Position numbers and translations under genes: made by a program. From Maniola hyperantus (Eukaryota > Arthropoda > Insecta > Lepidoptera > Nymphalidae): a DNA stretch of 64,000 nt. This document shows, in pieces, positions 40,746-51,079 of this stretch. The notes beneath the pieces were generated by a model. The model did not search any database, was not told the origin of the DNA, and saw only the letters and a program-made list of their open reading frames with translations. The DNA is taken from assembly GCF_902806685.2 (NCBI RefSeq), contig NC_048560.1:2458492-2522491 (forward strand). Direction: 5' to 3'. How positions within the stretch are numbered: the first letter of the stretch is position 1; each line of letters starts with the position of its first letter.

Positions 40746-40986
40746 CTAGCTTTTGCTCGTGACTTCGTCCGCGTGGACTACACAAACAAACCTCTATTTC
40801 ATCCCCTTAGGAGTTGAATTTTCAAAAATCCTTTCTTAGCGGATGCCTACGTCATAATAGCTGCATGCCAAATTTCAGTCCGATCCATCCAGTAGTTTGA
40901 GCTGTGCGTTGATAGATCAGTCAGTCAGTCATTCAGTCAGTCAGTCATTCAGTCAGTCACCCTTTTCCATTTATATATTATTTAGA
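40746..40986 (-). mobile_element. Hel-A Helitron, complete
   Basis: A/CTAGCTTTTGCTCGTGACTT to TTTATATATTATTTAGA, with an expanded CAGT run. Confidence 0.85.
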
Positions 40987-41019
40987 TTTTTAAATTAAAT
41001 GAGAGCACCACTTTTAGAG

Positions 41020-41155
41020 AGAGAGCCAGCTCGTGCCAGACCTTCGTTATTTTATAAAAGCTAAAAGTGTATCTGCGTATTGTCCCCAGCACTGGGAGGA
41101 ACGTTTGCTTGGATGTTTGTTTGAATCATGGTGGCTTTGGGAGATAACAGGTTAA
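41020..41155 (+). repeat. Dispersed repeat with TTATAAAAGCTAAAAGTGT
   Basis: GAGAGCCAGCTCGTGCCAGA to GGCTTTGGGAGATAACAGG; best match to 5745-5880. Confidence 0.6.
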
Positions 41156-41257
41156 TATACAAGTAGGTAGATGCATTTGACGATTCAAAAGTACTTTACT
41201 AAATTTGCACTCGTATATTGTAAGGTCTCCAAACGTGCCACTAAACAGATTTAGGTA

Positions 41258-41812
41258 CCTATAGTACGCGACAGGTCGAGATGGCAATCGGGGTATGAGG
41301 GACGCTCTGTACACCCACATAGCGCCGGCGCTATCCCGCACCTGGTTAGCTTGGGGGCTGTGCGGGTGTGCACTGTGCACTGTGCAGGGCGTCCCACCAC
41401 AATTGGGTATTTTAGTACTTTTGAATTTGATAAATATTATCACTTTATTATAAACTAGGATAAAAATAATGACGTACGCCGAAAAAAATATTAAAATCCA
41501 ACAAAGATTTACAAAGTTATAGGTATTTTAATTTTGGAGTGGGAGGGTCTTCTATTCCTTTCTCGCAAAACGAAAAGTATGAAACCGCACGAAGCTACTA
41601 TGGCATTAGTAAGGTGTGACGTCAAAATTCTATATCGCTATCTCTGTCTAACCAGAAATATTTAAATGCTTATAACTTTTTGTTACTTGATCGATTTAAT
41701 TCGTTTTTTCAGTTAACGTCATTGTTTTTATCCTAGTTTATAATAAAGTAATAAAAAAATTGGAGTCAAATACCCAATAACCATCTCGACCTGTCGCGTA
41801 TATACATATTAT
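41258..41812. mobile_element. MITE with GCGACAGGTCGAGATGG ends, interrupted
   Basis: Left end TACGCGACAGGTCGAGATGG at about 41265 and right end CCATCTCGACCTGTCGCGTA to about 41802, with another MITE (41402-41778) inserted. Related: 45363-45446, 50060-50455. Confidence 0.7.
41402..41778. mobile_element. MITE with ATTGGGTATTT ends, nested
   Basis: Ends ATTGGGTATTT / AAATACCCAAT; the inverted arms continue (CTTTATTATAAACTAGGATA near 41442 and its complement near 41704-41752). Confidence 0.8.
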
Positions 41813-42252
41813 GTTTTAGCGGATGATAGCAAAGTATGCTTATGGTTCCTTGTAAATCATGGACTTCCGCAAAGTACCGCCTGCTTCTATACATACAGAC
41901 ATATTATGGACGATCAAATATTTCTCAAAAGAGGTAAAGAACCAGGGCCGGCTTAAGAATATTCGGCGCCGGGGTGCGAAAGTCAGCCTGCGCTCTGCGC
42001 CCCCCCCCCGTTCTTTTGTCAAAAAAAGAAAGAATAGATCTGTTTGCGTAATGGACAGCCGCGGTTACAGTTTTTGTGAGGTCTTTGGCTCATGGTACAG
42101 TTCCTAGGGTCAACAGTAATATCAGAGCTAGTCCGCTCGCATGGCCTCAGTGTAGTAGGTACCTATGGAAGTTTATGGCGGTCGCCTTGCGCCCCTTAGG
42201 ACTCTGCGCCCGGGTGCACCGCACCCCTTGAACCCCCGGGTAAAGACGGCCC

Positions 42253-42511
42253 TTCTTCTTCTTCTTCGTTCTGGGCTGGTTTCCGCACTTAAACGTTTCC
42301 GTCTGTTGTGCGTGCATTGCCCCTCCCCGCCGAAGTCTTCACTCCAGCCATCCAAGCTCGCTCCAGAAGCCAAATAGACCGCCCAGGTTGCCGAGGGCTT
42401 CATGGAGTGAGGTCGGGGAACCTAAATGGCGCTCGCGTTGATCTGCTACGCCCGTGCACTCTAGGAGTACGTGCGTCGGTGTTTCATCGACCTCCATGCA
42501 GGCGACGGGCC
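42253..42511 (-). mobile_element. 5'-truncated Jockey-like LINE with target duplication
   Basis: Inserted in the hAT MITE; flanked by AAAGACGGCCC at 42242-42252 and 42512-42522. The 3' tail is (GAA)n on minus (42253-42268). Confidence 0.92.
42339..42509 (-). pseudogene. LINE ORF C-terminus with Cys/His motif
   Basis: Encodes PVACMEVDETPTHVLLECTG, VADQRERHLGSPTSLHEALG and NLGGLFGFWSELGWLE then TGA. The C...ETPTHVLLEC segment followed by a LGxLxGFWxxLGWLE end is characteristic of Jockey-group LINE C-termini (from memory). Only 56 codons remain. Confidence 0.78.
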
Positions 42512-42524
42512 AAAGACGGCCCTG

Positions 42525-42808
42525 TAAAGAACCCTAAGTGCTTAATTGAAATCCACAAATCGTCCGTCCATTAAGCCTTGATTAATGTTGAAGCCTCGTC
42601 AAGCGGTTGGACGCGACGTGTCATTGCTTTTAATTGAGCTTAATTGGCTTGCGGACGTCACTTCGGTGCTGTAATATATTACGTTTTACGTCATTTACAT
42701 TAATATTTATTTTGGAACGCTTAATGTAAGCACAGACCACAGTACGACCTAATTCCGTCAACGTGTGAAATTTTAATGGATACACTGTATATGTACCTAC
42801 ACTATCCA
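42525..42808. other. No feature recognised
   Basis: Target-site duplication of the hAT element, then unassigned sequence. Confidence 0.4.
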
Positions 42809-43010
42809 TCCATACTAATATTATAAATGCGAAACTGTGTCTGCTGTCTGTCTGCTAGCTTTTCACGGCTCATCCCTTCAACCGATTTGGACGAAATTTA
42901 GTATAGAGATAACTTACATCCCGGGGATGGACATAGGCTACTTTTTATCCCGGAAAAAAAAATAGTTCCCACGGGATTTAAAAAAAAACCTTAATCCACG
43001 CGGGCTATCA
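42809..43010 (+). mobile_element. Hel-B Helitron, 3' end lost
   Basis: A/TCCATACTAATATTATAAAT to AATCCACGCGGGC; terminal hairpin and CTAG missing. Confidence 0.8.
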
Positions 43011-43454
43011 GGGACGCGGGATTTTCGTTCGGGAAGCATGCAAAATGTCTTCTTGTTCTAAATTCCTCAGTACTTGAAGACCGAAGTCTTACATATAGCC
43101 TGTATGCCTTGACACACAATAGCTTAAAAAAGATTATAAAAATAAGCTACTTACCTTCCTTGCGTTACCGTACCTATTTACAGAAGTCGTTGAAAAGGTT
43201 CCGCTCACAGATGCGAGCGGCAAATGTAGGAATAATGCTCAATTGGCATCGATTTTACATTATTCTGTGCAGAGTTCCCCGAAACACGTGTACCCAAGCA
43301 CTTGGAGCCATTTGGTGAGAGATTTTCAAACGATTCTTTAGATTTACGAGTATAACTCTTCGGTCTAAGTTTAGGAACTTACGACTGTAATAAGTCTGTA
43401 TGATCTTGGGCGATTCATGAATTAAATTTTAAATTTTTCCAAATACGTTTAGGA
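43011..43454. repeat. Unassigned; contains 80-bp segment repeated at 43583-43660
   Basis: GATTTTCGTTCGGGAAGCAT ... CTTGTTCTAAATTCCTCAGT ... GAAGACCGAAGTCTT at 43021-43092 recurs at 43591-43661, where it runs into RTE coding sequence. Confidence 0.6.
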
Positions 43455-43570
43455 ATTTTAAGCGAGTCGTGGATTCAGGCGTCGGAAGACCGCAGCGTGT
43501 TTAAGTCCCTTCAGGACACTTACTATGTCCAACAGTAGACGTCTATCGGTTGATGATGATGATGAGGTTT
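43455..43570 (+). mobile_element. RTE-like LINE tail
   Basis: GCGAGTCGTGGATTCAGGCG, GTCCAACAGTAGACGTCTAT and GATGATGATG: last codons and tail of the RTE family (compare 17470-17560). Confidence 0.7.
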
Positions 43571-43617
43571 TGGAATTTTACTGAGCTAAGATTTTCGTTC
43601 GGGAATCATTCAGATGT

Positions 43618-43850
43618 CTTCTTGTTCTAAATTCCTCAGTACTTGAAGACCGAAGTCTTCAAACAGCGCATGTTGCCAGTGATAACATATGGATCCGAGA
43701 CATGGTCGCTGGCTATGGCTCACATAAGTAGGCTCACAGTTACGCAGCGGGCGATGGAGAGTGCTATATGGATTTGTGTGATGTGTATTGCTTGCTTTTC
43801 CTATGTTATTAGTAGTGGGAGGGCGTGTAGCTTTCGCAGATTATAGCGAA
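43618..43850 (+). mobile_element. RTE-like LINE internal fragment
   Basis: Encodes KTEVFKQRMLPVITYGSETW then LTVTQRAMESA, the segment just before the LGVSLRDQIRNE region in RTE reverse transcriptases. Confidence 0.72.
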
Positions 43851-43939
43851 TTAAGCTTGCAGTTTCTTGTTTCTCTCATCGTTATCACAATCTAACTTAA
43901 AAATCTCTTTTTTTATCGCTACGAAATGCGTTTGACGCT

Positions 43940-44440
43940 CTCCCCTGGAAGTCAGCCAGCTACCCAACTAGCCAGCCAACTGGAGGAAGGTATGTGGGAC
44001 TCGCCGGCCAAGAGGTGATCGGAATACCCACTAAAACCCAGTGTCGCTCCCCGGGGGACCCAACGAGCGAAAACGTGATCCCGCGCATGTCACCTCCGTC
44101 CCATCCTTCGCCTCGAGAAACCACCCCCTGCCACGTCATTAGCAGTGGCGTGCAGGTCATAGAGGCATAAAAGCACTGCTTACCCAAGTTGAAATAGCTC
44201 AATGGTCTATTATCATCATGACAGCCTCTAAATAGGTAACCTAACTGACTAATGCCTACCCTAGCTTGGAACCCATAGCACGCCACTGGTCATTAGCCCA
44301 ACAATATCCCCGAAGAGAAATTACTAGCCATGCTACCGGGGTGCACCGGTCCGAATACTGCTCTTCCCTTGGACGTATCCGAAAGGGACCAGCAGCACCC
44401 AGGCACACTATTAGGTTACCTGGCTGGCAACCCAACGTAA
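43940..44440 (+). repeat. GC-rich dispersed element, second copy
   Basis: TCAGCCAGCTACCCAACTAG, CGGGGGACCCAACGAGCG and, after the MITE, AATTACTAGCCATGCTACCG and GGTTACCTGGCTGGCAACCC, matching 8990-9190. Interrupted by a hAT MITE. Confidence 0.55.
44143..44288. mobile_element. hAT-type MITE, 146 bp
   Basis: CAGTGGCGTGCA ends; exact 8-bp duplication GTCATTAG at 44135-44142 and 44289-44296. Confidence 0.93.
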
Positions 44441-44486
44441 AAATCTCTAAATAATGCTATGTTAAGTACTTATACTTTATTATGTC

Positions 44487-44915
44487 TGTTATTAGGATTT
44501 CGTACCTCAAAAGGAAAAACGGAACCCTTATAGGATCACTTTGTTGTCTGTCTGTCTGTCAAGAAACCTACAGGGTACTTCCCGTTGACCTAGAATCATG
44601 AAATTTGGCAGGTAGGTAGGTCTTATAGGTGACATTTGGGGAAAAATCTGAAAACCGTGAATTTGTGGTTACATGATACAAAAAAAAAATGTGTCCATGA
44701 ACTATAATTAGTATTTTCAATTTTCTAAGTAAGATAACTATATCAAGTGGGGTATTTTATGAAAGAACTTCACCTGTGCATTCTAAAACAGATTTTTATT
44801 TATTTTTATGTATCATAGTTTTTGAATTATCGTGCAAAATGTCGAAAAAATACGACTGTAGTACGGAACCCTCATTGCGCGAGCCTGACTCGCACTTGGC
44901 CGGTTTTTTTTATTA
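44487..44915 (+). mobile_element. High-copy dispersed repeat, near full length
   Basis: ATTTCGTACCTCAAAAGGAA to CTCGCACTTGGCCGGTTTTT. It has inverted GTTCCGTAC / GTACGGAAC blocks near both ends but no ORF or tRNA boxes; class unknown. Best reference copy in the window. Confidence 0.75.
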
Positions 44916-45137
44916 TTATGCGTCTCAGGCGTGAGAATCTTGTAGATTCGAAAAAAGATACTACCGAAAAATACAAGCTAATATTCATAAGTGACTATAA
45001 ATTTTCATGACTTGCTGCCGCATTAGCATTTTTATTAACACGCGTACAGAGCTACACATAACTCTGTAAGCTCTAAATAATGTCCCATGACGAAACATTT
45101 GTGTATCCTGTAGAGATGGATAGATAGATTATTGCTA

Positions 45138-45320
45138 CAGTGCGCGGCAGAAAGTAATGTACATCGGCCTTTAGAAGGAGATAGCAGGTTTGTAGAGCGT
45201 GGTCCCTGTCGTTGAGACCGACAAAACGTCACATAGGTATGAGTGACAGAGACAACGCTCTACAAAGCCGAAATGTCATTCTAAAGGCCGAAGGAAATAC
45301 ATCACTTAAGGCCAAATATT
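45138..45320. mobile_element. Fold-back MITE
   Basis: TGTACATCGGCCTTTAGAAG ... GTTGAGACCGAC then ... GACAGAGACAACGCTCTACA and TTCTAAAGGCCGAAGG: inverted halves, related to 12175 and 14300. Confidence 0.65.
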
Positions 45321-45362
45321 GTACGTAAGTTGAGACACAATGTGAAAGCGCACTAGTGTATG

Positions 45363-45446
45363 GTACGCGACAGGTCGAGATGGCAATCGGGGTGGGGACA
45401 TCCCGCACACCTACACACTCATTGCCATCTCGACCTGTCGCGAACT
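45363..45446. mobile_element. Short MITE with GCGACAGGTCGAGATGG ends
   Basis: GTACGCGACAGGTCGAGATG to CATCTCGACCTGTCGCGAAC, inverted arms about 30 bp around a GC-rich centre. Confidence 0.8.
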
Positions 45447-45554
45447 ATAGTTATGCCAATAGAGAACTCAGCAAAATTTCGCTAACCTCTAAATAACGTT
45501 GAGCCTAAGTAAATTTATTCAGGGCTCGCACGGCAAATATGAAGGTAACCCTAT

Positions 45555-46005
45555 TTTTAGGGTTCCGTACCCCAAAAGGAAAAACGGAACCCTTATAAGA
45601 TCACTTTGTTGTCTGTCTGTCTGTCTGTCTGTCAAGAAACCAAGAGGGTACTTCTCTCTTGGTTTCTTGGGGGTAGAGTTTAAACGCTAAAAAAGGGTAC
45701 TTCCCGTTGACCTAGAATCATGAAATTTGGCAGGTAGGTAGGTCTTATAGCAGACATAAGAGGAAAAATCTGAAAATCGTGAATTTGTGGTTACACCACA
45801 CAAAAAAAATTCAAATTTCGAAGTAAGATAACTATTTCAAGTGGGGTATCATATGAAAGGGCTTGACTTGTGCATTCTAAAACAGATTTTTATTTATTTT
45901 TATGCATCATAGTTTTTGAATTATCGTGCAAAATGTCGAATAAATACGACTGTAGTACGGAACCCTCGGTGCGCGAGCCTGACTCGCACTTGGCCGGTTT
46001 TTCAT
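45555..46005 (+). mobile_element. High-copy dispersed repeat with internal duplication
   Basis: TAGGGTTCCGTACCCCAAAA to GACTCGCACTTGGCCGG. A GGGTACTTC segment is repeated (45647 and 45696) around AAGAGAGAAG/CTCTCTTGG. Confidence 0.7.
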
Positions 46006-46191
46006 TACACAGGTCGGTTTATTATGTATATTTACAATTTGGTTTACTGGAAACATTTGGAAAGCAGGGGTCATGTCGAAGTTCAAATATTTTACGAGGG
46101 CTCCAAAGGTAAAGTGATTATGAAAAATGAAAAATTGCCAGTCCTCTTTGATAAAAGTAAAATTGACATTGTTTTAATAACAAAGCATATA

Positions 46192-46338
46192 AGTCCCGCA
46201 AATTGCTAATGCGCGTGACCGCCATTTTAGTGGTCAGCACTAGACTGAGGTTTAGAGCTGATGGTAAATTTTTATTTAAATATACGTCAAATAACGTCAA
46301 AATGACGTCATTTTTATGTTAATGAGACATGGTTCCAG
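46192..46338. mobile_element. AGTCCCGC-family MITE, one end lost
   Basis: TA/AGTCCCGCAAATTGCTAATG to CAAAATGACGTCATTTTT and GAGACATGGTTCCAG; the right inverted end is absent. Confidence 0.75.
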
Positions 46339-46986
46339 TTATACTTCAAGATCTTTGCTTAGCCCAGCTTAGCCCATATAGCCTTTGTAGTTCAGTTGCA
46401 TTTTTGACACGCTGTACCCAAGATATTCTCAACATTCTTCTGTATACTAACATAGTGATGAGCAATTAATTTTATTACTAACAAAATGGATGTAATATCA
46501 GCTGAAATAAGGATGATTATTATAATTGAAATTTTCAAAAGAATAATTACAATGAAAAGCAGTTTGTCATCGAAAACAGTTGTTTTTTCGTCATTTGCAG
46601 CTCATATTATTTTCTACTTACATCACGCAAGCCAAGAGGGAAATCACTGAAAGTGCTACGAGCATTCGAATCACGCGTGAAGCCTTCTAGCTTTTAGTGT
46701 GATTGTAGATGAATATATTTTATGAAAACGGCTCTAATTCTGTTAAAGAAAGCACCAAAGTACAGGACCGATTTCGTTGTACGTATTAACTATTTAAAAC
46801 CAACGATCTCCGTGCTCTACATAGCTTTAACTTTAATAAAATATTATACCAAGAAGGGGCGGGTGGTACAAAAGAACAATCTGTAGGTACAGAATTGAGA
46901 ACCACCCCCTTTTTGGAAGTCGGTTAAAAAGGATTGCTTGGTTCACATTTATTTGATAATTTTATTTCATGATATTACTATATTAT
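46339..46986. other. Mostly unassigned
   Basis: 46856-46926 (GGGGCGGGTGGTACAAAAGA, GAACCACCCCCTTTTTGGAAGTCGG) looks like the end of a common dispersed repeat. No exon supported. Confidence 0.4.
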
Positions 46987-47046
46987 TTACACCCTGTATT
47001 TACTATCTAAAGACCACTGTCCTTGGATAGTAAATACAGGGTGTAA
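46987..47046. repeat. Perfect inverted repeat, 21-bp arms, 18-bp loop
   Basis: TTACACCCTGTATTTACTATC pairs exactly with its complement at 47026-47046. The right arm overlaps the tip of the MITE beginning at 47036. Confidence 0.93.
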
Positions 47047-47366
47047 CCAGAACGCTGGCAAAAACGAAAACAGATGATAGTACTGATGATTACTGATATG
47101 ATACCACAAAAAAAAACGCGAAGAAAACAGTAAAAAACCCTATAGTTTTGTAAATGTTTACGATATATTGCAAGTAAAACATCTGATTGACGCTAGAGGT
47201 CTACGAACGTTACGCAAGTAGGATATTCGTAGTCAATGCCGCTTCGTAGCCGGGGCGTTGACCCGAGTTTAGCATGCTATACATTGCGGGTTTGAAAAAT
47301 ACTAAATCACTAAAACTACGAAATGAGGTAAATAAGCTTTTGCTAGCGTTTTGGTTACACCATGTA
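47036..47366. mobile_element. MITE with CAGGGTGTAACCAGAACGC ends
   Basis: Left CAGGGTGTAACCAGAACGCT, right GCTAGCGTTTTGGTTACACC; same family, opposite orientation, as 33484-33846. Confidence 0.85.
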
Positions 47367-47939
47367 ATGCAATATTTATCATGAATTGTGATTATTATTT
47401 ATCTTGATAATTTTTTAGAACCTTTTTGTAGAGCTCTATCTCTTCTACTCTCGTGCGTATTGTATCTTCTTACTCATGCCAGATCACTAATGACATGTAA
47501 TGTCAACGCATAGAGATAGCATTTCTAAAATTATATACCTACCTACCTAGCACAATATTTTGAACTTTATAATAATTAGGTTTTATCATCTTTTGTAAAC
47601 ACACATTATGCAAATAAAGAATTTCTATTTAATTAACGTAACATATTTATAAAATTACTGTAGAGAGAATTATTTTAGGTACAAATTAGTCTCTAATCTA
47701 GTATTTCCATTTTGGTAAACTGTTGATACGAGCAGAAAAAAATTAAGCCGCACTACCCAATTTCTACTTGTCAGCTATGAAAAATTCCGATTCAAATTGG
47801 AATGAAAGAGTGTCAGTCATCAACGCAATTAAAAACGGATTATTCGGAACACCAGTTCAGTGATTGCTTTTCATGTTTAAGTTGCGTGAACGTGCATTTC
47901 AAAATCTAACGCAGCTCAAAAGCATATTCGGTCAGACTA
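47367..47939. other. No feature recognised
   Basis: AT-rich, no supported exon or repeat. Confidence 0.4.
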
Positions 47940-48327
47940 AGAGCCCTCGCCCACGGCGACTTTTTGTAGTGATGCTGTCGCGCGTTTACTAAACGCACGC
48001 CAGCATCACTACTAACGCGTGTTAGTCGCATTTGCAACGTGCTACTGCATCGCGACTGTATCGATGCAAACGCGCGACTTTGTCGGATGACATCGGGGGA
48101 AGAACGGAGGGAGGGTGGCGCGTGAATAGAGAACCGAGCATCAGTGCAACATTTTTTCTCGTTTGCATCGACACAGAAGCGTAACAATATCGCGTTTGCA
48201 TCGCGACTGAATCTGAGACCGTGGGCGAGGGCACACAGCTAGCGACTGCTTCGCGACTGTATCGATGCGGACGCGCGACAGCATCGCTACTGTATCGCTA
48301 CAAAAAGTCGCCGTGGGCAAGGGCTCT
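47940..48327. mobile_element. Fold-back MITE with AGAGCCCTCGCCCACGGCG ends
   Basis: Left AGAGCCCTCGCCCACGGCGA, right TCGCCGTGGGCAAGGGCTCT. The interior is GC-rich and repeats motifs like GCATCGCGACTGTATCGATG several times. No ORF. Confidence 0.82.
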
Positions 48328-48364
48328 AAGGCGCAACGCACACGCACACAGTGCGGACCAGTCT

Positions 48365-48512
48365 CAGGGTGAGATCTATAGAGCACACTCTGACTTAGCT
48401 TAGACTTAAGACAGAGTTAAAACGAGACAGATGTATATCTCTCACATAAATCTGTCCCGTTTTAACTCAATCTTAAGTCTGAGCAAAGTCAAAGTGCGCT
48501 CCATAGATCTCA
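48365..48512. mobile_element. Palindromic MITE, variant, between 38-bp direct repeats
   Basis: GTGAGATCTATAGAGCACAC ... CTCCATAGATCTCAGC with a GTTAAAACGAGACAG core. Flanked by partial direct copies of GCGYAACGCACA...GACCAGTC (48330-48362 and 48521-48553). Confidence 0.65.
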
Positions 48513-48567
48513 GCTTAAGGCGTAACGCACAACCACAGAGTAGAGACCAGTCGCAGTGTCTTCTAAG

Positions 48568-48801
48568 TCTAAATATATAAAAGGAAAAGGTGACTGACTG
48601 ATTGATCTATCAACGCACAGCTGAAACCACTGGACGGACGAGAATTCATTGAATTCACTGAAATTTAGCATGCAGATAGATATACTCACGTAGACATCCG
48701 CTTAGAAAGAATTTTTAAAAATTCAACCCCTAAGGAAGTAAAATAGGGGTTTGAAATTTGTGTAGGTAGTCCACGCGGACGAAGTCGCGAGCATTACATA
48801 G
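48568..48801 (+). mobile_element. Hel-A Helitron, terminal CTAG mutated
   Basis: TCTAAATATATAAAAGGAAA to GAGCATTACATAG. Contains a GAATTCATTGAATTCA duplication in the body. Confidence 0.8.
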
Positions 48802-48829
48802 TTTTATATAATGTATAAAAATAAAATGT

Positions 48830-49125
48830 GCGATATGCTTGAAGTTTCTCTACGTGATCAAATCAGAAATCAGGAGATCTGTTTCTGTAGGTGAACCAAA
48901 GCAACCGTCAGCACAACAGATTGCGAAACTGAAGTAGATGTGAAAAAACCAATAGATGTTGGGGTCCCAAGGTGCTAAAATGGCGACCTCGCACCGGATA
49001 GCGTATGGGCCGACTCCGTATTAGGTGGATTCAGGCTGGGCCGCGCTAGATCGTGGTGTGTAGAAGTCCCTACAAGAGACCTATACCCAGTTGTGGACGT
49101 CTATTCACGATGATGATGACAAATA
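48830..49125 (+). mobile_element. RTE-like LINE 3' fragment, degraded
   Basis: GAAGTTTCTCTACGTGATCA, AATGGCGACCTCGCACCGGA, CTACAAGAGACCTATACCC and GATGATGATG in RTE order with frame breaks. Confidence 0.68.
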
Positions 49126-49129
49126 TTAC

Positions 49130-49470
49130 CACTAACGGCGATGACGCACTGCACTTCCGTCATCCGAGTTCTATCCGTCATCCGTGAAAATAATAAATAA
49201 TAATAAATAAATAAATAAATAAATCGTTTATTTCTCAAAAGTATTGGTACAAGTACATATAAGTATTAATTACAATTACAGATTACAAGTGGTGATAATA
49301 ATATGTAACTAAGTGTAGGTATATTATACTTGCTTGCACATTTCATAAACTTTTACCAGTAAGTATAAATACCAGCGATTATCTACGACATATGTCATAA
49401 GCTACCATACAAAACAAAAAGGAACGTATTTTCACGGACTCTGATCGGATGAGTGCGAACTGCCATAAAA
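49130..49470. mobile_element. CCGTCATCCG repeat copy interrupted by an A-rich insertion
   Basis: CACTTCCGTCATCCGAGTTC and GTCATCCGTGAAAA at left, CGTATTTTCACGGACTCTGA and GATGAGTGCGAAC at right, split by a (TAAA)n-led segment (49188-49330) resembling a LINE tail. Confidence 0.5.
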
Positions 49471-49776
49471 GATCGTGATCAACGATTTTTATCGACAAAA
49501 GACATAGATTACTTTCTACTAACGTTTAAAAAACAGTAAGCTACAAAGAAGTCTCATAATATCCGGCCCGTTCCCCTTATTCTTTTGTTTTACAGAAATA
49601 AGGAGAATTTACATAAATCGATATCAACTCAAACGCGAAAGGTTGGACTCGACACGAAGGTCAACATTATGAGGTCTCTACACACGTAACCAACTTCCAA
49701 AATCATTTTACGCTCCAACTTAGAGTGAAGCGACACAATGTGTTGCGTTGCCGCCTCAACGGTGCCGCTGCGTCAT

Positions 49777-50059
49777 CAGTACTCTTATTATAAATGCGAA
49801 AGTATGTTCGTTTGTTGGTCTGTTGGTTAATTGATTTGTTGGTTTGTTTGTTTGTTTGTTGGTTTGTTGGTTTATTGGTTTGTTGGTTTGTCCTTCAATC
49901 ACGTTGCAACGGTGCAACGGATTGACGTGATTTTTTGCATGGGTATAGATAAAGATCTGGAGAGTGACATAGGCTACTTTTATTCCGGAAAAGCAAGGAG
50001 TTCCCACGGGATTTTTAAAAACCTAATTCACGCGGACGAAGTCGCGCGCATCAGCTAGT
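49777..50059 (+). mobile_element. Hel-B relative with TTTG/TTGG repeats, complete
   Basis: Begins A/TCAGTACTCTTATTATAAAT, a TTTG-rich run (49807-49890), GACGTGATTTTTTGCATGGG and terminus GTCGCGCGCATCAGCTAG/T. Confidence 0.82.
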
Positions 50060-50455
50060 TCTACATAAAACTGCTGTACCATACCACACGATGCGTTACG
50101 ACGTCGTGCGGTAAGTACCGCACAGTACGCGCAACGGACTTTGGACCAGAGAGACGAACGAGGCGGGGAGGGGTGTTGCGGTGCAACGCCCTGCTCACCC
50201 GCATGTTATCTGCAATATCCCTCACCGGCAGTGGCGTGCAGATCATAGAGGCATAAATGCGCTGCTTACCCCAGTTGTAATAGCTCAATGCATATTTTTC
50301 ATTATGACCTGCCAGTAAACAGGTTCCTACTTAACTAATGCATACCCTGGCTTCAAACCCTGTGCACGCCATTGCTCACCGAGTTAGTGCGGGAGCTGTG
50401 CGGGTGTGCGAAGCATCCCCACCTCGATTGCTATCTCGACCTGTCGCGTACTAGG
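50060..50455. mobile_element. GC-rich MITE interrupted by a hAT MITE
   Basis: The right end CTATCTCGACCTGTCGCGTA and interior GGGAGCTGTGCGGGTGTGCG match the 41258 family; the left end is diverged. Confidence 0.55.
50229..50374. mobile_element. hAT-type MITE, 146 bp
   Basis: CAGTGGCGTGCA to CACGCCATTG; flanks CTCACCGG / CTCACCGA, a 7-of-8 target duplication. Confidence 0.9.
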
Positions 50456-50936
50456 TTTGTTGAAGGCAAACTACTGATTTTGTTTTAGGCTCTTCTCAGA
50501 CCTGGGTGCGTTAGGAACCCTCGTAGCTTTAGTTTTAAGTTCGTGTAATAATTATCACCACTATATCTTACAAATCCAACAACCGACCATCAAAAACCGT
50601 AATTTATTACCTATTTTGAATAAATTATTTGAATTTTGAATTTTTAGGTTGGAATGTTAGTTTGAATAGAAGTTGGGCCTGTGTGTAGACCCTTTATTAC
50701 ATCATGCCCTTTGACCTTTTTCGTTATCGTGTAATAGGGAAGTTTTAATTTAAAATTCCTTTATTTTTCAATACCCCATTTAAATATAGATTGCAGATTG
50801 TTAATCAAGATTATTGTAAAATTTTGCAAACGATAATTAATTGTGCATCATTATCATTGTCTTAACCCGTTATAACATCATAATATCATAATATAATATA
50901 TCTCAGAATAAATATATACCTATTAGCAGGGGCGTG

Positions 50937-51079
50937 CATTTCATGGAGGCATTAAAGCACTGCTTACCCCACTTATAATGGAGCAGTCATCAATGCTTAT
51001 TTTCCTTTAGGCTTTGCTAGTAAGTAGGTTCCTGTCTAACAAGTGCTTACACTGCATATAAACCCTATGCACGCCACTG
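50937..51079. mobile_element. hAT-type MITE, 143 bp
   Basis: CAGGGGCGTGCA to TGCACGCCACTG; exact 8-bp duplication CCTATTAG at 50929-50936 and 51080-51087. Lies just left of the satellite array. Confidence 0.93.

Larger units (their letters stand above)
41943..42524. mobile_element. hAT-type MITE containing a LINE insertion
   Basis: Ends CAGGGCCGGCTTAAG / GTAAAGACGGCCCTG. Exact 8-bp target duplication TAAAGAAC at 41935-41942 and 42525-42532. Without the LINE and its duplicated site the element would be about 310 bp. Confidence 0.92.

Noticed and set aside
42173..42574. Plus- and minus-strand frames of 70-88 codons
   Set aside because: They are off-frame readings of a hAT MITE and a LINE fragment; the true LINE frame is 42509-42339 on minus.
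47906..48386. Several overlapping minus-strand frames
   Set aside because: They fall inside a GC-rich fold-back MITE and reflect its repeated motifs.
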